Positions 46,001 to 58,787 of a DNA stretch of 64,000 nt are shown here, piece by piece. This stretch comes from Impatiens glandulifera (Eukaryota > Streptophyta > Magnoliopsida > Ericales > Balsaminaceae), in contig NC_061862.1 in NCBI RefSeq assembly GCF_907164915.1, forward strand, positions 30,087,151-30,151,150. The letters are read 5' to 3'. A program made the position numbers and the translations under genes. Each line of letters opens with the position of its first letter. The stretch's first letter is position 1. The notes under the pieces are model-generated. The model searched no databases, was not told the origin of the DNA, and worked only from the letters and a program-made list of their open reading frames with translations.

Positions 46001-46419
46001 ATTACAACTATATATAGTTAGAAGAGAATAAATGGTTGGAAAGGATTCAAAACCTTTAATTTGCTCTATATCTGACATTGGTTTTACAGTTTGTTTGCCA
46101 ATCATTTAAAATCCATCCATTCTGACATTTATATAATTCTTTCTTGAAAACAAATAGATTCTTATTTGAAGGGTCTCCATTTCTAACATAATTTTTAGCC
46201 TAAGTCCAAATTATTATAATATCTTTTATAAAGAATATATTCCCTGCTCGTGCTCTAGCTATATTAAATTCTTATTTATTTATTTGACTGTGAGCTGGTG
46301 ATCAGATTCGTCTACTTATAATGGTGTAATTACTCTTAATACAAAAATGATTAAATACAATTTTTAGTATTAAGAACTAAATAGAGTTTTCAATTCTGTG
46401 TTTCTAATTGCATATGTAT

Positions 46420-46425
<6 letters not shown>
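43026..46425. other. AT-rich spacer, no gene seen
   Basis: It contains a hAT-like remnant (44100-44522, listed separately) and a small imperfect inverted repeat near 43262-43350 (CTCTATGTACCC ... TACCCCCTCTTTATAGAGG). The stretch at 45740-45880 has mixed composition but no open frame. The rest is poly(A/T)-rich. Confidence 0.5.
44100..44522. mobile_element. hAT-like MITE remnant related to 447-868
   Basis: The right half shares ACAATTTGGTTATGCATTTC, TAAACTGAATT and the terminal GCCCTTAG with 447-868. The left end is not resolved. Confidence 0.4.

Positions 46426-46490
<65 letters not shown>
46426..46490. repeat. (TA)n microsatellite, ~32 repeats
   Basis: Uninterrupted TA dinucleotides; flanks are unique AT-rich DNA. 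Confidence 0.95.
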
Positions 46491-46495
<5 letters not shown>

Positions 46496-46872
46496 TTCAA
46501 AACGCGTCAGATAATTTACCTAGCTATCTAATTATAATCTTCTCTTGAATTTTTTTTTTTAAAATAAAGTAAAATAAAAAAATTCACCCTAAATGATTTT
46601 TAGCATTAGAGATTGTCTCGTTTCTTTTTCTACCATTTAAATTAGAGTTAATGTTATATTTTGTTCGATTCAGCACCATGTTTAATCAAATTGAATTTGT
46701 TGTTTTTGATTTTTATAATCCGAATAATATTTTCAATCTATGGTGAGTCGTTTGCAGCTCATACATACTGATTGTTGTAGTGATGTTTGTAAAGTCTGCG
46801 TACTTCCCTTTAAAAAGTAAAATGAATGAATTTCCTAGATCTGAAGTTGTTTCTTATTTGTTAAATACTGAG

Positions 46873-46873
<1 letters not shown>

Positions 46874-46922
<49 letters not shown>
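46874..46922. repeat. (TA)n microsatellite at the edge of dispersed repeat X
   Basis: About 24 TA units ending where repeat X copy 1 begins. Confidence 0.95.
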
Positions 46923-46928
<6 letters not shown>

Positions 46929-47130
46929 ATGCTTAATTTTCAAAGTGTTCGGATTGTCGGGTCGAGAGTTATGGTTAATTTGGATATATATGTGAGAGTA
47001 ATGGATATTTGAGTTGGATTGTGGGTTGACCTGCCCATAAACTTCAAACGGTTAAAAATAAAATTAAAAATGTTATATGTATGTTTTAAACTTGCAACTT
47101 AACAAAACAAGTACAACCTTTTAATCAACT
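46923..47130 (+). repeat. Dispersed repeat X, copy 1
   Basis: Shared blocks: AAAGTGTTCGGATTG.CGGGTCG, TTAATTTGGATATATATGTG, GGTTGGATTGTGGGTTGACC and CCCATAAACTTCAAACG, then an arm ending AACAAAACAAGTACAA. Other copies are at 47237-47510 and, inverted, at 50430-50735. No coding potential; family unknown. Confidence 0.65.
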
Positions 47131-47236
47131 AGACTAATAAGACTTTATATTTTTAATTCTACACTAAATTTGATGAACGTGGGACATTTTAACAAAATAA
47201 GTTCTAACTTTTTAACTAACTAATCTATATATATAT

Positions 47237-47323
47237 ATAATGAGCTTAATTTTTAAAGTGTTCGGATTGCCGGGTCGGGATCTATAGTTTTAACATTACA
47301 AGTTCAACTTTTTAACTAACTAA

Positions 47324-47379
<56 letters not shown>

Positions 47380-47510
47380 AGAGACTAAATAAATATTTTG
47401 GTTGGATTGTGGGTTGACCCGTCCATAAACTTCAAACGATTAAAAATAAAATTAAAAATATTATATGTAGGTTTCAAATTTACAACCTAACAAAACAAGT
47501 ACAATATTTT
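47237..47510 (+). repeat. Dispersed repeat X, copy 2, split by a (TA)n run
   Basis: AAAGTGTTCGGATTGCCGGG is followed by TTTTAACTAACTAATC and (TA)n at 47326-47371. The second half, GGTTGGATTGTGGGTTGACC to AACAAAACAAGTACAA, then continues. Confidence 0.6.
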
Positions 47511-47779
47511 AACCAAGTGTGATTGACATGTGGTTTGCCGAGGTATAATATGCCGAATCAATTGAAAATGGTTAAAAAATATGAATCAAATATTTGATTA
47601 ACCAAAGTGTAAAGTCAAGATTCTAAATGTTAAATATGTGATGAGATATGTGAGAAGATAAGTTATTTTACCGAAGTGAATAAAATGTGAAATGTGAGTG
47701 TTAAACATAAATAATCATAACCAAAAAGCATAAATATTCATAACCATTAAACAACCACAATGTTCATAACCAAAAGCAC

Positions 47780-48647
47780 CAAACATATTTAAAAGACAAA
47801 TGTTCAAAAACTTTATAAATATCATTCAAAAGAAATGAAAGTTCATTAATGGTTCTCCTTTCAATCTTCTTTGCATCCATGGAACTCATCACATAATCTA
47901 TCAAAATATTCTCCACCAACAAAACATTTTTTATCTATGAAATCAATAAAACAACAAAATAAATACCAAAACTTAAAAATGTTACATATTCATAAAAATC
48001 AAAGGATCTACAAATGAAATACATTCGTGGTCATCTCATTAACAACCTGGATAGTTGTATTATTGATTGTGCGTATATCCTCTAGGAGAATATACATTCC
48101 ATCAAAGGATAAGGGACTTTCGATGGGATATTTTGATGGGATAACTACTCGTAGCCTCCATTTGAGCTTGCATGCTTGTTATATTTGAAATAGTTGATGC
48201 AAGCTCCGTCTTGACGGTTTGGAGCTAGTGGATTCAAAAGAAATACTTGCTTCTATCTCTAGTGTCGTTTGATTCTCATTGTCGGAACTTAAGTCGTAGA
48301 AATGATTGGAGGAGCTTGTAGTCATTGATAGCAATCAATTGCGAGTAGAACGAATTGAAAACATGATGAAATGATGAAAAGAAAGAGTTTGATAAAAAGA
48401 GAAATGATATGATAAGAAATGTTGAAGATATAGAAGATAGGTTGAAGATATGGAAGATAGGAAAGATATGTTGAAATGATGAAATGATGAAGAGAGTGAA
48501 ATGATGGCATGTGAGAGTGGAAAAGACATAGTTGGTTGATCGAATTAATGGTGAAACGAGAATCGATGAGATATAATTTAATAAGGCTCGCACTAATTTT
48601 GCATTGAATGTTTATTAATATTTAAAAAAAATATATTTTACAAATTA
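47780..48647. other. Unassigned region with gene-like composition
   Basis: Less AT-rich than its surroundings. The reverse strand has broken frames (for example GMYILLEDIRTINNTTIQVV near 48030-48110) and a purine-rich tract at 48350-48520 built of GATGAAATGAT and GAAGATAT-type repeats. The tract explains three overlapping low-complexity reverse frames. It may be part of a worn transposon gene. I could not place it in a family. Confidence 0.25.
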
Positions 48648-48945
48648 GGGATGGCAAAGAATACTCATATACCCGATATCTGTGGGTATCTGATAGTTGG
48701 GTTCGAATATTTTAAATCGGGTTTGGGGTCGGGCATGGAGAGAGGGAGAAAGTACGCGGTCGGGTATGGGGATTAGAGTGTGCGAAATTCAAACCCGATA
48801 CCCGATACCCGACTATTTTAATATTAAAATTATTTTTTATTAAAGTTTAATGTGTGACTTTTTAAATACTTCATCATTACAAATGTATCATAAATACATT
48901 ATTTAATTTGATCTTATCTGCACTTCACTCCAAACATAGTCATAA

Positions 48946-49735
48946 GAGCATCAGCAGCGCACAAGACATTTGCCCTCTTATTTTGTCAAATTTATATTCC
49001 ACCTCAGCAGAAAACGGGCACACATTATACTACAAAACACTCCAATGCTTCCGCACGCTCTCTTATCTAAATAATTTAAAAATAAATTTTATTTATACTA
49101 TTTTAAATAAATAACTAATTTATACTATTATAACTAATATTCCTATATATTATAGAAGAATTTGAGAATTTAAACCCTTAAAAACGTGTTAATATAATTA
49201 ATAAAAAAATATATTAATTTATTTAAAATATATATTTATTAATTAAATATATAAGTAATATTCCTTTATTATATATTATAGAAAAATTTGAGAATTTCAT
49301 CCTTAAAACATGTTAATATAATTAATAGAAAAATATATTAATTTATTTGAAATATATATTTATTAATTAAATATATATATAACTAATATTAAAATTGAAA
49401 TATAAAATATTTTTATAAATTTGAGAATATATAACTATATTATAGGAAAATTTGATAATATATAACTAATATTTCAATATTATAATAAAATATAAAATAT
49501 TTTTATAATTTAATATATAATTAATATTCTATATTATTCTAAAATTTTAGAATATATATTTATTTAATGTTATTATAATGTTACTTAAAAATAAGAAAAA
49601 ATATTATAATTAAATAAAAAAAATGGCACTGCCCTCTTTTTGTTTTTATCTCCAATGCAAAAAATGAAAAAAAATAATGACCTGCCCTTTTCCACACTGT
49701 TCGATGCGGGCACAGGTCATGCGCTGGAGATGCTC
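48946..49735. mobile_element. Tourist-like (PIF/Harbinger) MITE
   Basis: TIRs GAGCATCAGCAGCGCA and TGCGCTGGAGATGCTC (14 of 16 complementary) are flanked by the 3-bp target duplication TAA on each side. It is 790 bp; the centre is AT-rich and holds a 120-bp tandem duplication. Confidence 0.75.
49138..49382. repeat. ~121-bp tandem duplication inside the Tourist-like MITE
   Basis: ATTCCT..ATATATTATAGAA, TTTGAGAATTT and TGTTAATATAATTAAT.. recur with starts near 49138 and 49259. A third, shorter echo begins near 49420. Confidence 0.75.
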
Positions 49736-49820
49736 TAACACTACACTCCAATTTTAATTTTCTTATATTCCCAAAAAAATATTTTTCTACATTAATTTTC
49801 AACTTCAACTTTTATTTTAA

Positions 49821-49971
49821 GAGAAATGATAGAGAGTAGGAAAGAATTGACAAGAATATGTAGGGAAATGATGTGTCATTCTCTCCTATTAGATTTTCAA
49901 TCCAATAGAAGGATGACACGTCATTTCCCTATATATTCCTGTCAATTTTTTCTCGCTCTCTATCATTTCCC
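49821..49971. mobile_element. 151-bp Mutator-type foldback MITE
   Basis: Near-complete palindrome: the left arm GAGAAATGATAGAGAG...AATTGACAAGAATATGTAGG pairs with the right arm to GGGAAATGATAGAGAGCGAG. A perfect 9-bp target duplication TTATTTTAA flanks it (49812-49820 and 49972-49980), which points to the Mutator superfamily. Confidence 0.88.
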
Positions 49972-50222
49972 TTATTTTAACTAGCGAGGTTTCCGTACAT
50001 TTGTACGGTTAAAAACAAAATAACAATTTTATTATCACCTACTTACCGACTCATTTTCGTCAATCTTTATTAACTCACTTCGGTTAACCAACAATCTTAT
50101 TTTCACCCACTTACCAACTCACTTTCATTAGCCAACATGTTCTATATTACTCAACCATCTCCTCTTTACCAAGCTTTATCAACTCATTTTCGACAAACAA
50201 CAATATTATTCTCACCCACTTA

Positions 50223-50300
50223 CCAAGGGTGAGATTCGAACCCTCGATCTTTATTATGTAGAATGAATACTTAACAATTACACCACTTAAACTTTTTGAT
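50223..50300 (-). mobile_element. tRNA-like SINE head
   Basis: On the reverse strand AGTGGTGTAATTGTTAAGTA (A-box-like) and GGGTTCGAATCTCACCC (perfect B box) are 35 bp apart. The downstream body includes CTTGGTAAGTGGGTGAG-type text. It does not form a full cloverleaf by eye, so it is a SINE or tRNA relic rather than a tRNA gene. Confidence 0.5.
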
Positions 50301-50429
50301 TCTTTTTATAAATTTATGTATGAATATATAATTGATATGACTAACAATCATATATATTATATATAGAATGTTATATATATAAAAAATAAATTATATAAAC
50401 GAATTTAAAATATTATTAGTCTAATTATT

Positions 50430-50735
50430 TAAAATGGTGAAGTTATATTATTAAAAATGCCATACGTTCATCAATTTTGAAGTTGATTTTAAAATATAAA
50501 ATAGTATTAGCCTAGTTAGTTAAAATATTAAACTTATATTTTGAGGTTGCAAGTTCAAAATTTATGTTTGTCACATTTTTATTTAATTTTTCAAGTTTAT
50601 ATGTGGGCAGGTCAATCCGACCCAAGTATCCATTTTTTCTCACATATATATCCAAATTAACCACAGCTCTCGATCCGGCAATCCGAACACTTTAAAAATT
50701 AAAAATATTAATTATTATATATATATAACACAAAA
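50430..50735 (-). repeat. Dispersed repeat X, copy 3 (inverted)
   Basis: Carries the reverse complement of the repeat X blocks: GGGCAGGTCAATCCGACCC, CACATATATATCCAAATTAA and CGGCAATCCGAACACTTT. Lies inside the hAT element. Confidence 0.65.
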
Positions 50736-52015
50736 TAATACTCTCTCTCATCATTCTTTCATATTCAATTTGTAATTTTTTTTAATATTTATTATACTTT
50801 TTTTCCACTCTAGTTTATCTTCTTTATGATTTACAAAAATTATGAGGTAGGTAAGTAATGTTTTTATTTGCATTTTTAATATTTTGATATTACTATTATT
50901 TATTAAAGTTGTGTTTCTTTTCTTCAATTTTTATAATCTTATAAATATTTTAATTGGTAATGGGTCAGGGTACCCGGGGATCGGGTACCCGACGAATCGG
51001 GGATGTGGATAAAAGTAGAGATATCGTTAGGTTCGAGGTCGGATAGTGAAATAAAAATCGGGTTCGGGGATGGGTACTTCACTACCCGTCGGGTAGGGTA
51101 TCGTTGTCATCCCTACACATTATAATGCTAAAAGATTATCTATAATTGTTAATTTGAAATATATTGCTAATAGATTACTAATAGATGTTTTCAAAATTAT
51201 TAAATATATGTCATGTAATTTGCAATAATATAATATCATACAATTGCAGAATTATTTGCGGAAAATATATATATATATATATAATGTTTAATGCAAAACA
51301 TAATGCTAGTATATTACAAATATGTCAAACGATATTTTCAAAAGTAATAAATATTAAGGCAATGTAGTTTGTAATAATATCATAAATAGTTGTGAATAGA
51401 TTATATATAAGAATTAATGCATAACTTAATACTATTATATTACGAATATTTTAAAAAATATTTACAAAAGTATTATATAAAATTGTATTATAGTTTGTAC
51501 TAATACCTTATAATAAAATTGCAGTATCAGTTGTGAATAGATTATTTATTTGTGTTAATTTAATATATATTACAAATTTCTTTATCAATATTATCTCAGT
51601 TACTTAGAATTTAATTTGTAATAATCACAATCTTATTTTTTTAATATTATTTTTTATAATAATTAAAAAATATATATATTTTATTGCAAAACATTTTGCA
51701 AACAGATATTATCAACTTGATTATGTGGTTTTCTTATTACTAGTTTAGTTGCAAGAATATATATTAATAGAAATTTAGAATAAAATATTAGATTTTTTCC
51801 ATTTTTAGTGATATATTTTACAATATATATTTTCAAAAATATAATTTTTTTTAAAATATGTTTTTGATTGAAAATATAATTGGAAAATTTACAATATTTC
51901 AAATTTATATTGCCACGTGGATTGCAGTTTTTAAAAACTTGCATTAAAAGAAGAAATGTTCCACATATATGTTGTGATTTGACAAAAAAAATTTAGTGAT
52001 ATATACATGTAATGT

Positions 52016-52280
52016 CAGGGACGGATCTATGTAGGGTTCGAATGGGATGAAGGCATGAGGCACACCCTGAAAAAAAAAATTATAGTTCATATTTAACTAT
52101 ACCCGCTAATTTTTTTTAAAAAAATTCAATATATTTCAATGTTTATTTATCTAATTATTAAAAATAAGATAAAACTTACTTTTATCAATTAGTTTTATAC
52201 TGAATTTTTTCGCTATTTTTTTAAACTCACCTCAATTTTTTTTAAGCCCACTTCAACCCTATTTTCTGGGTCTGTTTCTG
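52016..52280. mobile_element. hAT-like MITE (CAGGGACGGATC family), copy 1
   Basis: Starts CAGGGACGGATCTATGTAGGG. The right end GGGTCTGTTTCTG is a decayed form of GATCCGTCCCTG. Shares its layout with 59879-60138. No target duplication is visible. Confidence 0.55.
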
Positions 52281-52663
52281 TAGTCACCACGCCGACCGAC
52301 GGTATCACTTACGAAGGATAATTATGATTTTTTTTTACAAAATTCTGTCTTTATTGCTTCATTTATAGAATTACTTGTTATTTATTTCAATATAAAATTA
52401 TTTTTTACCATTAAATAATTTACAAGATTGAGTTTTAAATTACCTAATCAATTATATAGTACGTAGTAATTAGCAACATACCTTCCCTTTTAATCAACCC
52501 CTTCATTGTTATCTGTGTAAGTAATACTCATTTACTTTATAAAAATAAAAATGTTAGCTTACCAAAAATATTTTAATTCAATCCCTTAAAATTAAAATTA
52601 TGAATGATTTTCAATGAAATGAATTAATGGTATTAGATCATTTGATCGACCCTCTTATCTTAT

Positions 52664-52668
<5 letters not shown>

Positions 52669-52754
<86 letters not shown>
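52669..52754. repeat. (TA)n microsatellite, ~43 repeats
   Basis: Longest pure TA run in the window. Confidence 0.95.
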
Positions 52755-52759
<5 letters not shown>

Positions 52760-55700
52760 TTTCAAGGATTTGGAATAGAAATCATGAGCCTTTAGCTAGT
52801 TAAATTAATATGGAAAAAAATATAGAGAGGAGAAAGCAAAAGTAGACATGAAGAAGGAATCCTGTGAAAACAACCTATCAATGCCGCCCTTTTTGTCCCA
52901 TTAATTATTTTTGAATTATGTTTAATATTATCTGTGCATAATAATTAAGTCTTTCTTATATATGCCAATATATATATATATAATTATGTTAGTGGTTATA
53001 TTATTTGTTTATTTAATTGGATAATCTTAGTGCATTTCACCCTTTGAAAAAATTGTTAATTATTTGGGGAGAAAAAATATTAATCTTAATTTATTTTCAT
53101 TATATAAATAGGTTATGCATTCGGGAAATATTAACTACTGATATTCTGTTAATTTATATTTACGTGAACAAATTAATATGCTGGTATTCATCTCAAATAT
53201 AAGCCTCAAGTTATTTAATTTTTTTATAGGTCAAAGACAAAGGAAGAGGGAATTTAGCATATTATAAAAAGATCTGGCTTTTTTAGTTTGACTTGAAAAT
53301 TGAGGAATCACTTTAACAACAAAAGGAAAAGTGAAGGACTATATATATAGGATGATTGTTGAGCATGCTCTTCTATCTTTATCTTATGTATTCAATTTTT
53401 TTATGTAGGGCTTGAAGATGAAGCATAAAGATCATCATCTCTTTTTTCTTTTTTTTTTATTGTAATAGTGTTATTGATATTTAGAGTCTCTTTAAAGAAG
53501 GCGGTGTTTATTAGGTTATGTCAGAAAATATTTGTGGTGTAGACAACTAGACCTGCGGGTCTCAAAAAAATATATTACATCTCTATTATTTTTTGGTGAA
53601 TAATTTGGTTACAAAGGAATAGTAATCTTTTTAACAACATCAATTGCCTTGCAAATCAAACACAATTTTATTATAATGACAATAAGAGGTTAGATCTGAA
53701 AACCATTAATTCATATTCTATTAAGGATCTCATTTCCCTCTCATAACAAAAATTATATATAATGATTTTTATCTATTTGTTTCATTTCTCTCCTCCTTTG
53801 TGATGCTTTTGTTGATATGAAATATAACCAATTTTAGAAGAAAAAAAATGTTATTATTTTTCTCAATTTAGTGAACCACATAGACTCATAGTGACATTTT
53901 AATTAGAACTTTCAACCCATTTTTTCTTACCTCCATTAATTCTACAAAGAGGCTATTTAACTATATCACAATAACTCATAAATATTATTACTTCTATTTT
54001 CAAGTTCTCAATAAAAATTGAATCAGAGATATACAAATAAGGTAATATCTTGGGTGGGTGATCATATTCTTATTTGAGATGTTAAAGGTTTAAATATAGC
54101 CATTAATATTAAAAAGAAAAATCACCTTCTTAATATAGAAGTCAATAAAAATATTATATAAATAATTGTTTTTATAAATATATTCTTGTTAAGGATATAA
54201 TGATAATAGTGTCTATTAAATTTTGGGATATCACCAGCAATTTGGTAGGAACTTGTATTGATAAAATAAAATTAAGAACAATGATTTAATGTTGTATTAA
54301 TTTATTATCCAGTTAATTATTTGAATGATTGCTATATGAAATGTTGAAATATTTTTTTTAAAGGGAAAAAGTGCCTTCCTATTGATTATAATGATATGAT
54401 TTGTTTAGGGTACGAAGTTAAAATCAATTATAATATTTATCATTGTTTCTATACATGTTTTGCATTATTGTTTGGTTGTGCATTTGTTTGTATTTGGATT
54501 GTTTAATATTTTAATATTTTAATGAACAATTCCCTTATGACTCAAATTGAATTTGTGTTCGATTTTTTTTTTAGTACAAGTTATTCTGAAAATTTGTGAA
54601 AAAATTTGTAAGGATTTGCTTTTCAAATTTGGAGAATCAGTCATTTTAGCAATTTGATTTAATCAATTGAGATTTTTTTTAAGGAAAGAGACTAGCGATG
54701 ACCCTACACTCATGACATCTACCTCAATTTAAGACGTTTTAAGTGAGAATCGAATCAGTGATATTTAGTCTTTAATGAACCACTCTTACTCTTGTTACGT
54801 GTTACTTGAGTTATCTTAATGGGTCCTATTTTTTCAAATTAATCAATTAAGATTCTTGAGCATATTTGTTCCTTTTATTAGCAATTATTTTTAAATGAAT
54901 GAGAAAAACAATAACAAAAATAAAAATTTTACAGAAATTTTTTAAAAAATCAAAACCAAATATAAAAAGTAGCCATATTGAAAGAGTACTATAAACTTTA
55001 ATGTAGTTACATGTAGAATACTCAACTTAACTAAAATTTAATACAAATCAAGAAAAAAAATAGTTCATTTTAAATTCTTTAAGGAGAATATGAATTTTCA
55101 AACATTTAAACCATAAACCATCTCATTCAAGGTTTCGTGTGAGACTCAACAAAACTAAAAATGTTGCTTTCAAATAGAAAATAAATTTATTAAAAACTAA
55201 AATTCTGGCCTAATCTTATTAAATGTGGAAACTTATAAGAAAATTGTGAATTGCATATAATTGTTGTCTTAAGCAAAACAGAAATAATAATAATTTCTTA
55301 TTCCACTAAAAGAAATATGGAGTACCCAACATAATGAGATAATGACATTTCAACCCCTCAAGTTGATGATCCAAATTTAATGCAAACTTCTTTTCAAAGG
55401 ACCAATGCCAAGATGATACCTACCTTGTGTAATATAAATATATAAAATAAATTTAATATTGTGTGGTGGTTAATTATCTTATATTATCGATTATATGCAA
55501 ACAATAGTATACATACTTAGGTCTTTTGATATATAGAGTACTTCATGATTAACCAATATATAACATCAATTAAATACCAAAATATCATCATTTTACTTTG
55601 ATTAATTATAAAAAAACTTAAAAATTGATAAGAGCTTGTTCGGAATAGAGTGAAAAATTTGTTCAAATTCTGATTTAATTTGGTTATAACCTCTTATTTA

Positions 55701-56526
55701 AAAAGTAATTATTCGAATTGATAATTTAATAATTGAAAGAGAAAATTTGGGAGAGAAAATTCGAGAAGGAATTACGTGCCACGATAAAAAAAAAATAACA
55801 AATTTCTCTCTCTACTCTATCTCTTCCCTGTCTTCAATTTTATCGTTTTTTCAACCCTCACTCAATTCTCCCTCTTTCTCAATTTCTTTTTATAAATAGA
55901 CATAAAATGTATAAATATATAATGATAAATTATAAAATAATAATTTAAAATAAATAATATTTTAGTAAATTAATTTAGTGATTTAATTATTAACCAGAGA
56001 TAAATAAAATAATATTTAATTATTTTGAATGGTTTAAATAACTAAAAATAAAGATTAATAAGTTTATACTAAGACAAGTTTTTATGGAAAATGAATAAAG
56101 AACTTTTAATTTGTTTCTAAATTCAAAATAAAAATATAACATATGCCAATATATATCATTATGCTAATCATATTTCAAATTCAATTTAAATTATTCTCCA
56201 ATATATAAAATAATGAAATGAAAAATTATTCATATAGAGAAACAAATTCAGAAACAATGAATTTTTGAATGACTGCTATAGAAGCACATATATTTGTCTT
56301 GTTTGAGTACATCCATAAATTGAATTGTGACTATATACTGAATTTTAATTTATTGTTAAAATTCCATATTTTTTTTTTCATATAATATAAGTATTAATTT
56401 TTATTTTTTTTCAATCAGGATTTATTCTAAAAAAAATAACACAATTTTGTTTTAATTTAAATATTTTAATAAAAATAAAACTGAAATGCCTACAAATATT
56501 AAATTCTATATGAGAATAAAATAAAA

Positions 56527-56529
<3 letters not shown>

Positions 56530-56570
<41 letters not shown>
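56530..56570. repeat. (TA)n microsatellite, ~20 repeats
   Basis: Pure TA run. It produces an isoleucine/tyrosine-rich reverse-strand frame that is not a gene. Confidence 0.95.
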
Positions 56571-56573
<3 letters not shown>

Positions 56574-58787
56574 GAACGCTGAGTTCTGATTCTCCTATGA
56601 ATTAGGACTAATCCTCGCTGGTTAAATACATAGTCTGCAAACACACTTAAATATTTAATCCAGCGTAAAATTTGTCGACTAAAGGAATCGAACCCACAAT
56701 CTATATTCCTTCCTCTTTTCACAATTTTTTTTTATCATTTTTCTACTCCTTACTTATTTTCAAATATTTTTTAACTTAAAAATAATATTTAATGATATTT
56801 TGAGGAAGTGAATATTTTTTTTGGTAAAAAAGTTAAAATGATATTAATTTATAATGATACAATAAAAAAAACAACAATTTAAAATATAATATATTTTAAT
56901 TAGTGAATTGATGGATGAGAGTGAGAATGTAATTATGTTGAATTATATATAATTATTTAAATAACACAATTTGTACAAACTTTTATATTCGAGTTGGTTT
57001 TATGTCTTGTTTATACGAATTTTTATTTAGCCGAATCGGATTACTTATTTTTAAAATTCGAATAATACTTTGAGTTTTGGGTACGTCGTCTGATGTCTAT
57101 ACCTTCCGATTATTTTTGTGATCTTTTTTCTCGAATTCGTGTTTGTTTTTTTCTTAATAAAAAATATATAAAATTAACGGATTTGTAATTTTTTTCATTT
57201 GTTCAATAAAAAATTATTTTAAACTGATATTTAATTTGAAGGTTTTTTTTATCGATGTCATGATTCGTATGAGTTTTTCATTATGTTGACCATATAAATG
57301 ATAATTATTATTTGACAAACAAAAATTCAGAAAGACAATTTTTGCTGTCTCTTAATCTTATTCTACTTCATTACTTACTGATATTGAACTAATATGAGTT
57401 TTTCTTTGGAACCACCATAAAAAAATATACATATATTTATTAGATATTTTTTATTGTAATTTTAATTAGGCATACTTTTTAATCTTTAAATTCTCAGGTT
57501 TGATTTTATAAATATTATTTTGTATTATTGGTAAATTAATTTTTTTATATTAACTTTATGTATAAAATAATTAGAAATAACTTTATTAAAAAATAAAATG
57601 GTTGATTTTTTTTCTAAGAAATTGTAATGGTTGATGGAGGCACTGTGACCCTACAAATTAAATATCCATATCTGTTTTATTTGGCCAGCAGTAGAAGTTA
57701 TGTATTAAATGTCATTAATTAACATATAATATAATTCTTTGTGAGAATAATTCTTTGCTTGCATTATTTTTTGGACAGCACACATGATCATTTGTAAGCT
57801 CGTTTTTTATAAAAAAAAATTAAAATCGTGCTTGTTTGGAATTTCTTTTCTAGTCTTAGTCTGGCTTTAGAATATAAGCAAAAATAAACAATCTCTAAGA
57901 AAGATTACTGTCTTTTCTTTACTATCTCTTGACATAAAATTACTCTATGGTTTAGTCATGATGAACAAAAAAAAAAAGGAAAGTTATTGAATTTTCTGAA
58001 TGAATTGATTAAAAAAGCTCTTACATATTTGTAGCAATAACTCCTTCAACATATGTAAATCAAATAAACTCTAATTTAATGTATATTTTATTATGATTTT
58101 AGTTCATTTTAAAATCTTAGAAGTCAAATTTGAACTCAAAATCTTTGATTTTTAGACACTAAAACTCTTGAACTATTGATTTGTTTATGCAATTGTTTAT
58201 ATCTTTCACACTAATAAATTTAGGTCTTCTTGTTTGATTTTTGATAAACTCTTAATAAATCAAATATAGTATGTTAGATTTTGAAAAGAATAGTATTTAT
58301 AGAATAATGAGTTTATTCAATATGTTATCATTTTTATTTGGTCAAAAATAAAATAAAATATAATTGGTAAAAACAAATATAATTCTTGTAACATATTTAA
58401 AAAATTATCAAAAAGTTATAATTTTTAATCGCATCTTTTATATTAAATAAAAATAAATTATATTATTTTTGTAATTCTAACCTGTATTAGTTTTAAAACT
58501 TGACTCAATTTGTTTAGATTGTAAAAAAAAATAAGAGAATAATGTGTAAATTTTTATGGGATTTTCTAATTCATTATTTTGTTATTTAGTTAATTGAGAT
58601 AAGGTTTTAAAGATCAAGAAGGTTTAGATATTCCAAATCATATTTCTTTTAATAATGTTCTTATATCAAAATGGTGTAGTAGATTTGCAATGAATCCAAA
58701 TAGTCTTTGAGCATCGATAATCAAATGTAAGTATGATAATTATTGGTCTAGTTGGTTCACCAAAATGTTTAATTATCTAGCAGGATG

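Larger units (their letters stand above)
48648..51113. mobile_element. Non-autonomous hAT element packed with other elements
   Basis: The termini are GGGATGGCAA and TTGTCATCCC. The flanks TACAAATT(A) and TACACATT(A) form an 8-9-bp target duplication with one mismatch. Subterminal regions are rich in GGGTACCCGA and CGGGTATGGGG strings on both sides. No transposase frame is present. It contains a Harbinger MITE, a Mutator MITE, a SINE-like head and an inverted repeat X copy. Confidence 0.8.
51115..58600. other. AT-rich spacer, no gene seen
   Basis: Beyond the hAT MITE at 52016 and microsatellites I find no coding region. A GAGCTTGTTCGGAATAG string at 55628 resembles a MITE end without a matching partner. 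At 56570-56700 a non-repetitive patch (CGAACCCACAATC) may be a worn element. Confidence 0.5.

Noticed and set aside
48276..48593. Three overlapping serine/phenylalanine-rich reverse frames
   Set aside because: All read through the same purine-rich GATGAAATGAT-like tract in different phases. The composition explains them.
50223..50300. A tRNA gene on the reverse strand
   Set aside because: A and B boxes are present, but I could not form the acceptor and anticodon stems by eye. A SINE head or tRNA relic fits better.
55628..55900. A MITE starting GAGCTTGTTCGGAATAG
   Set aside because: I found no matching inverted end or target duplication.
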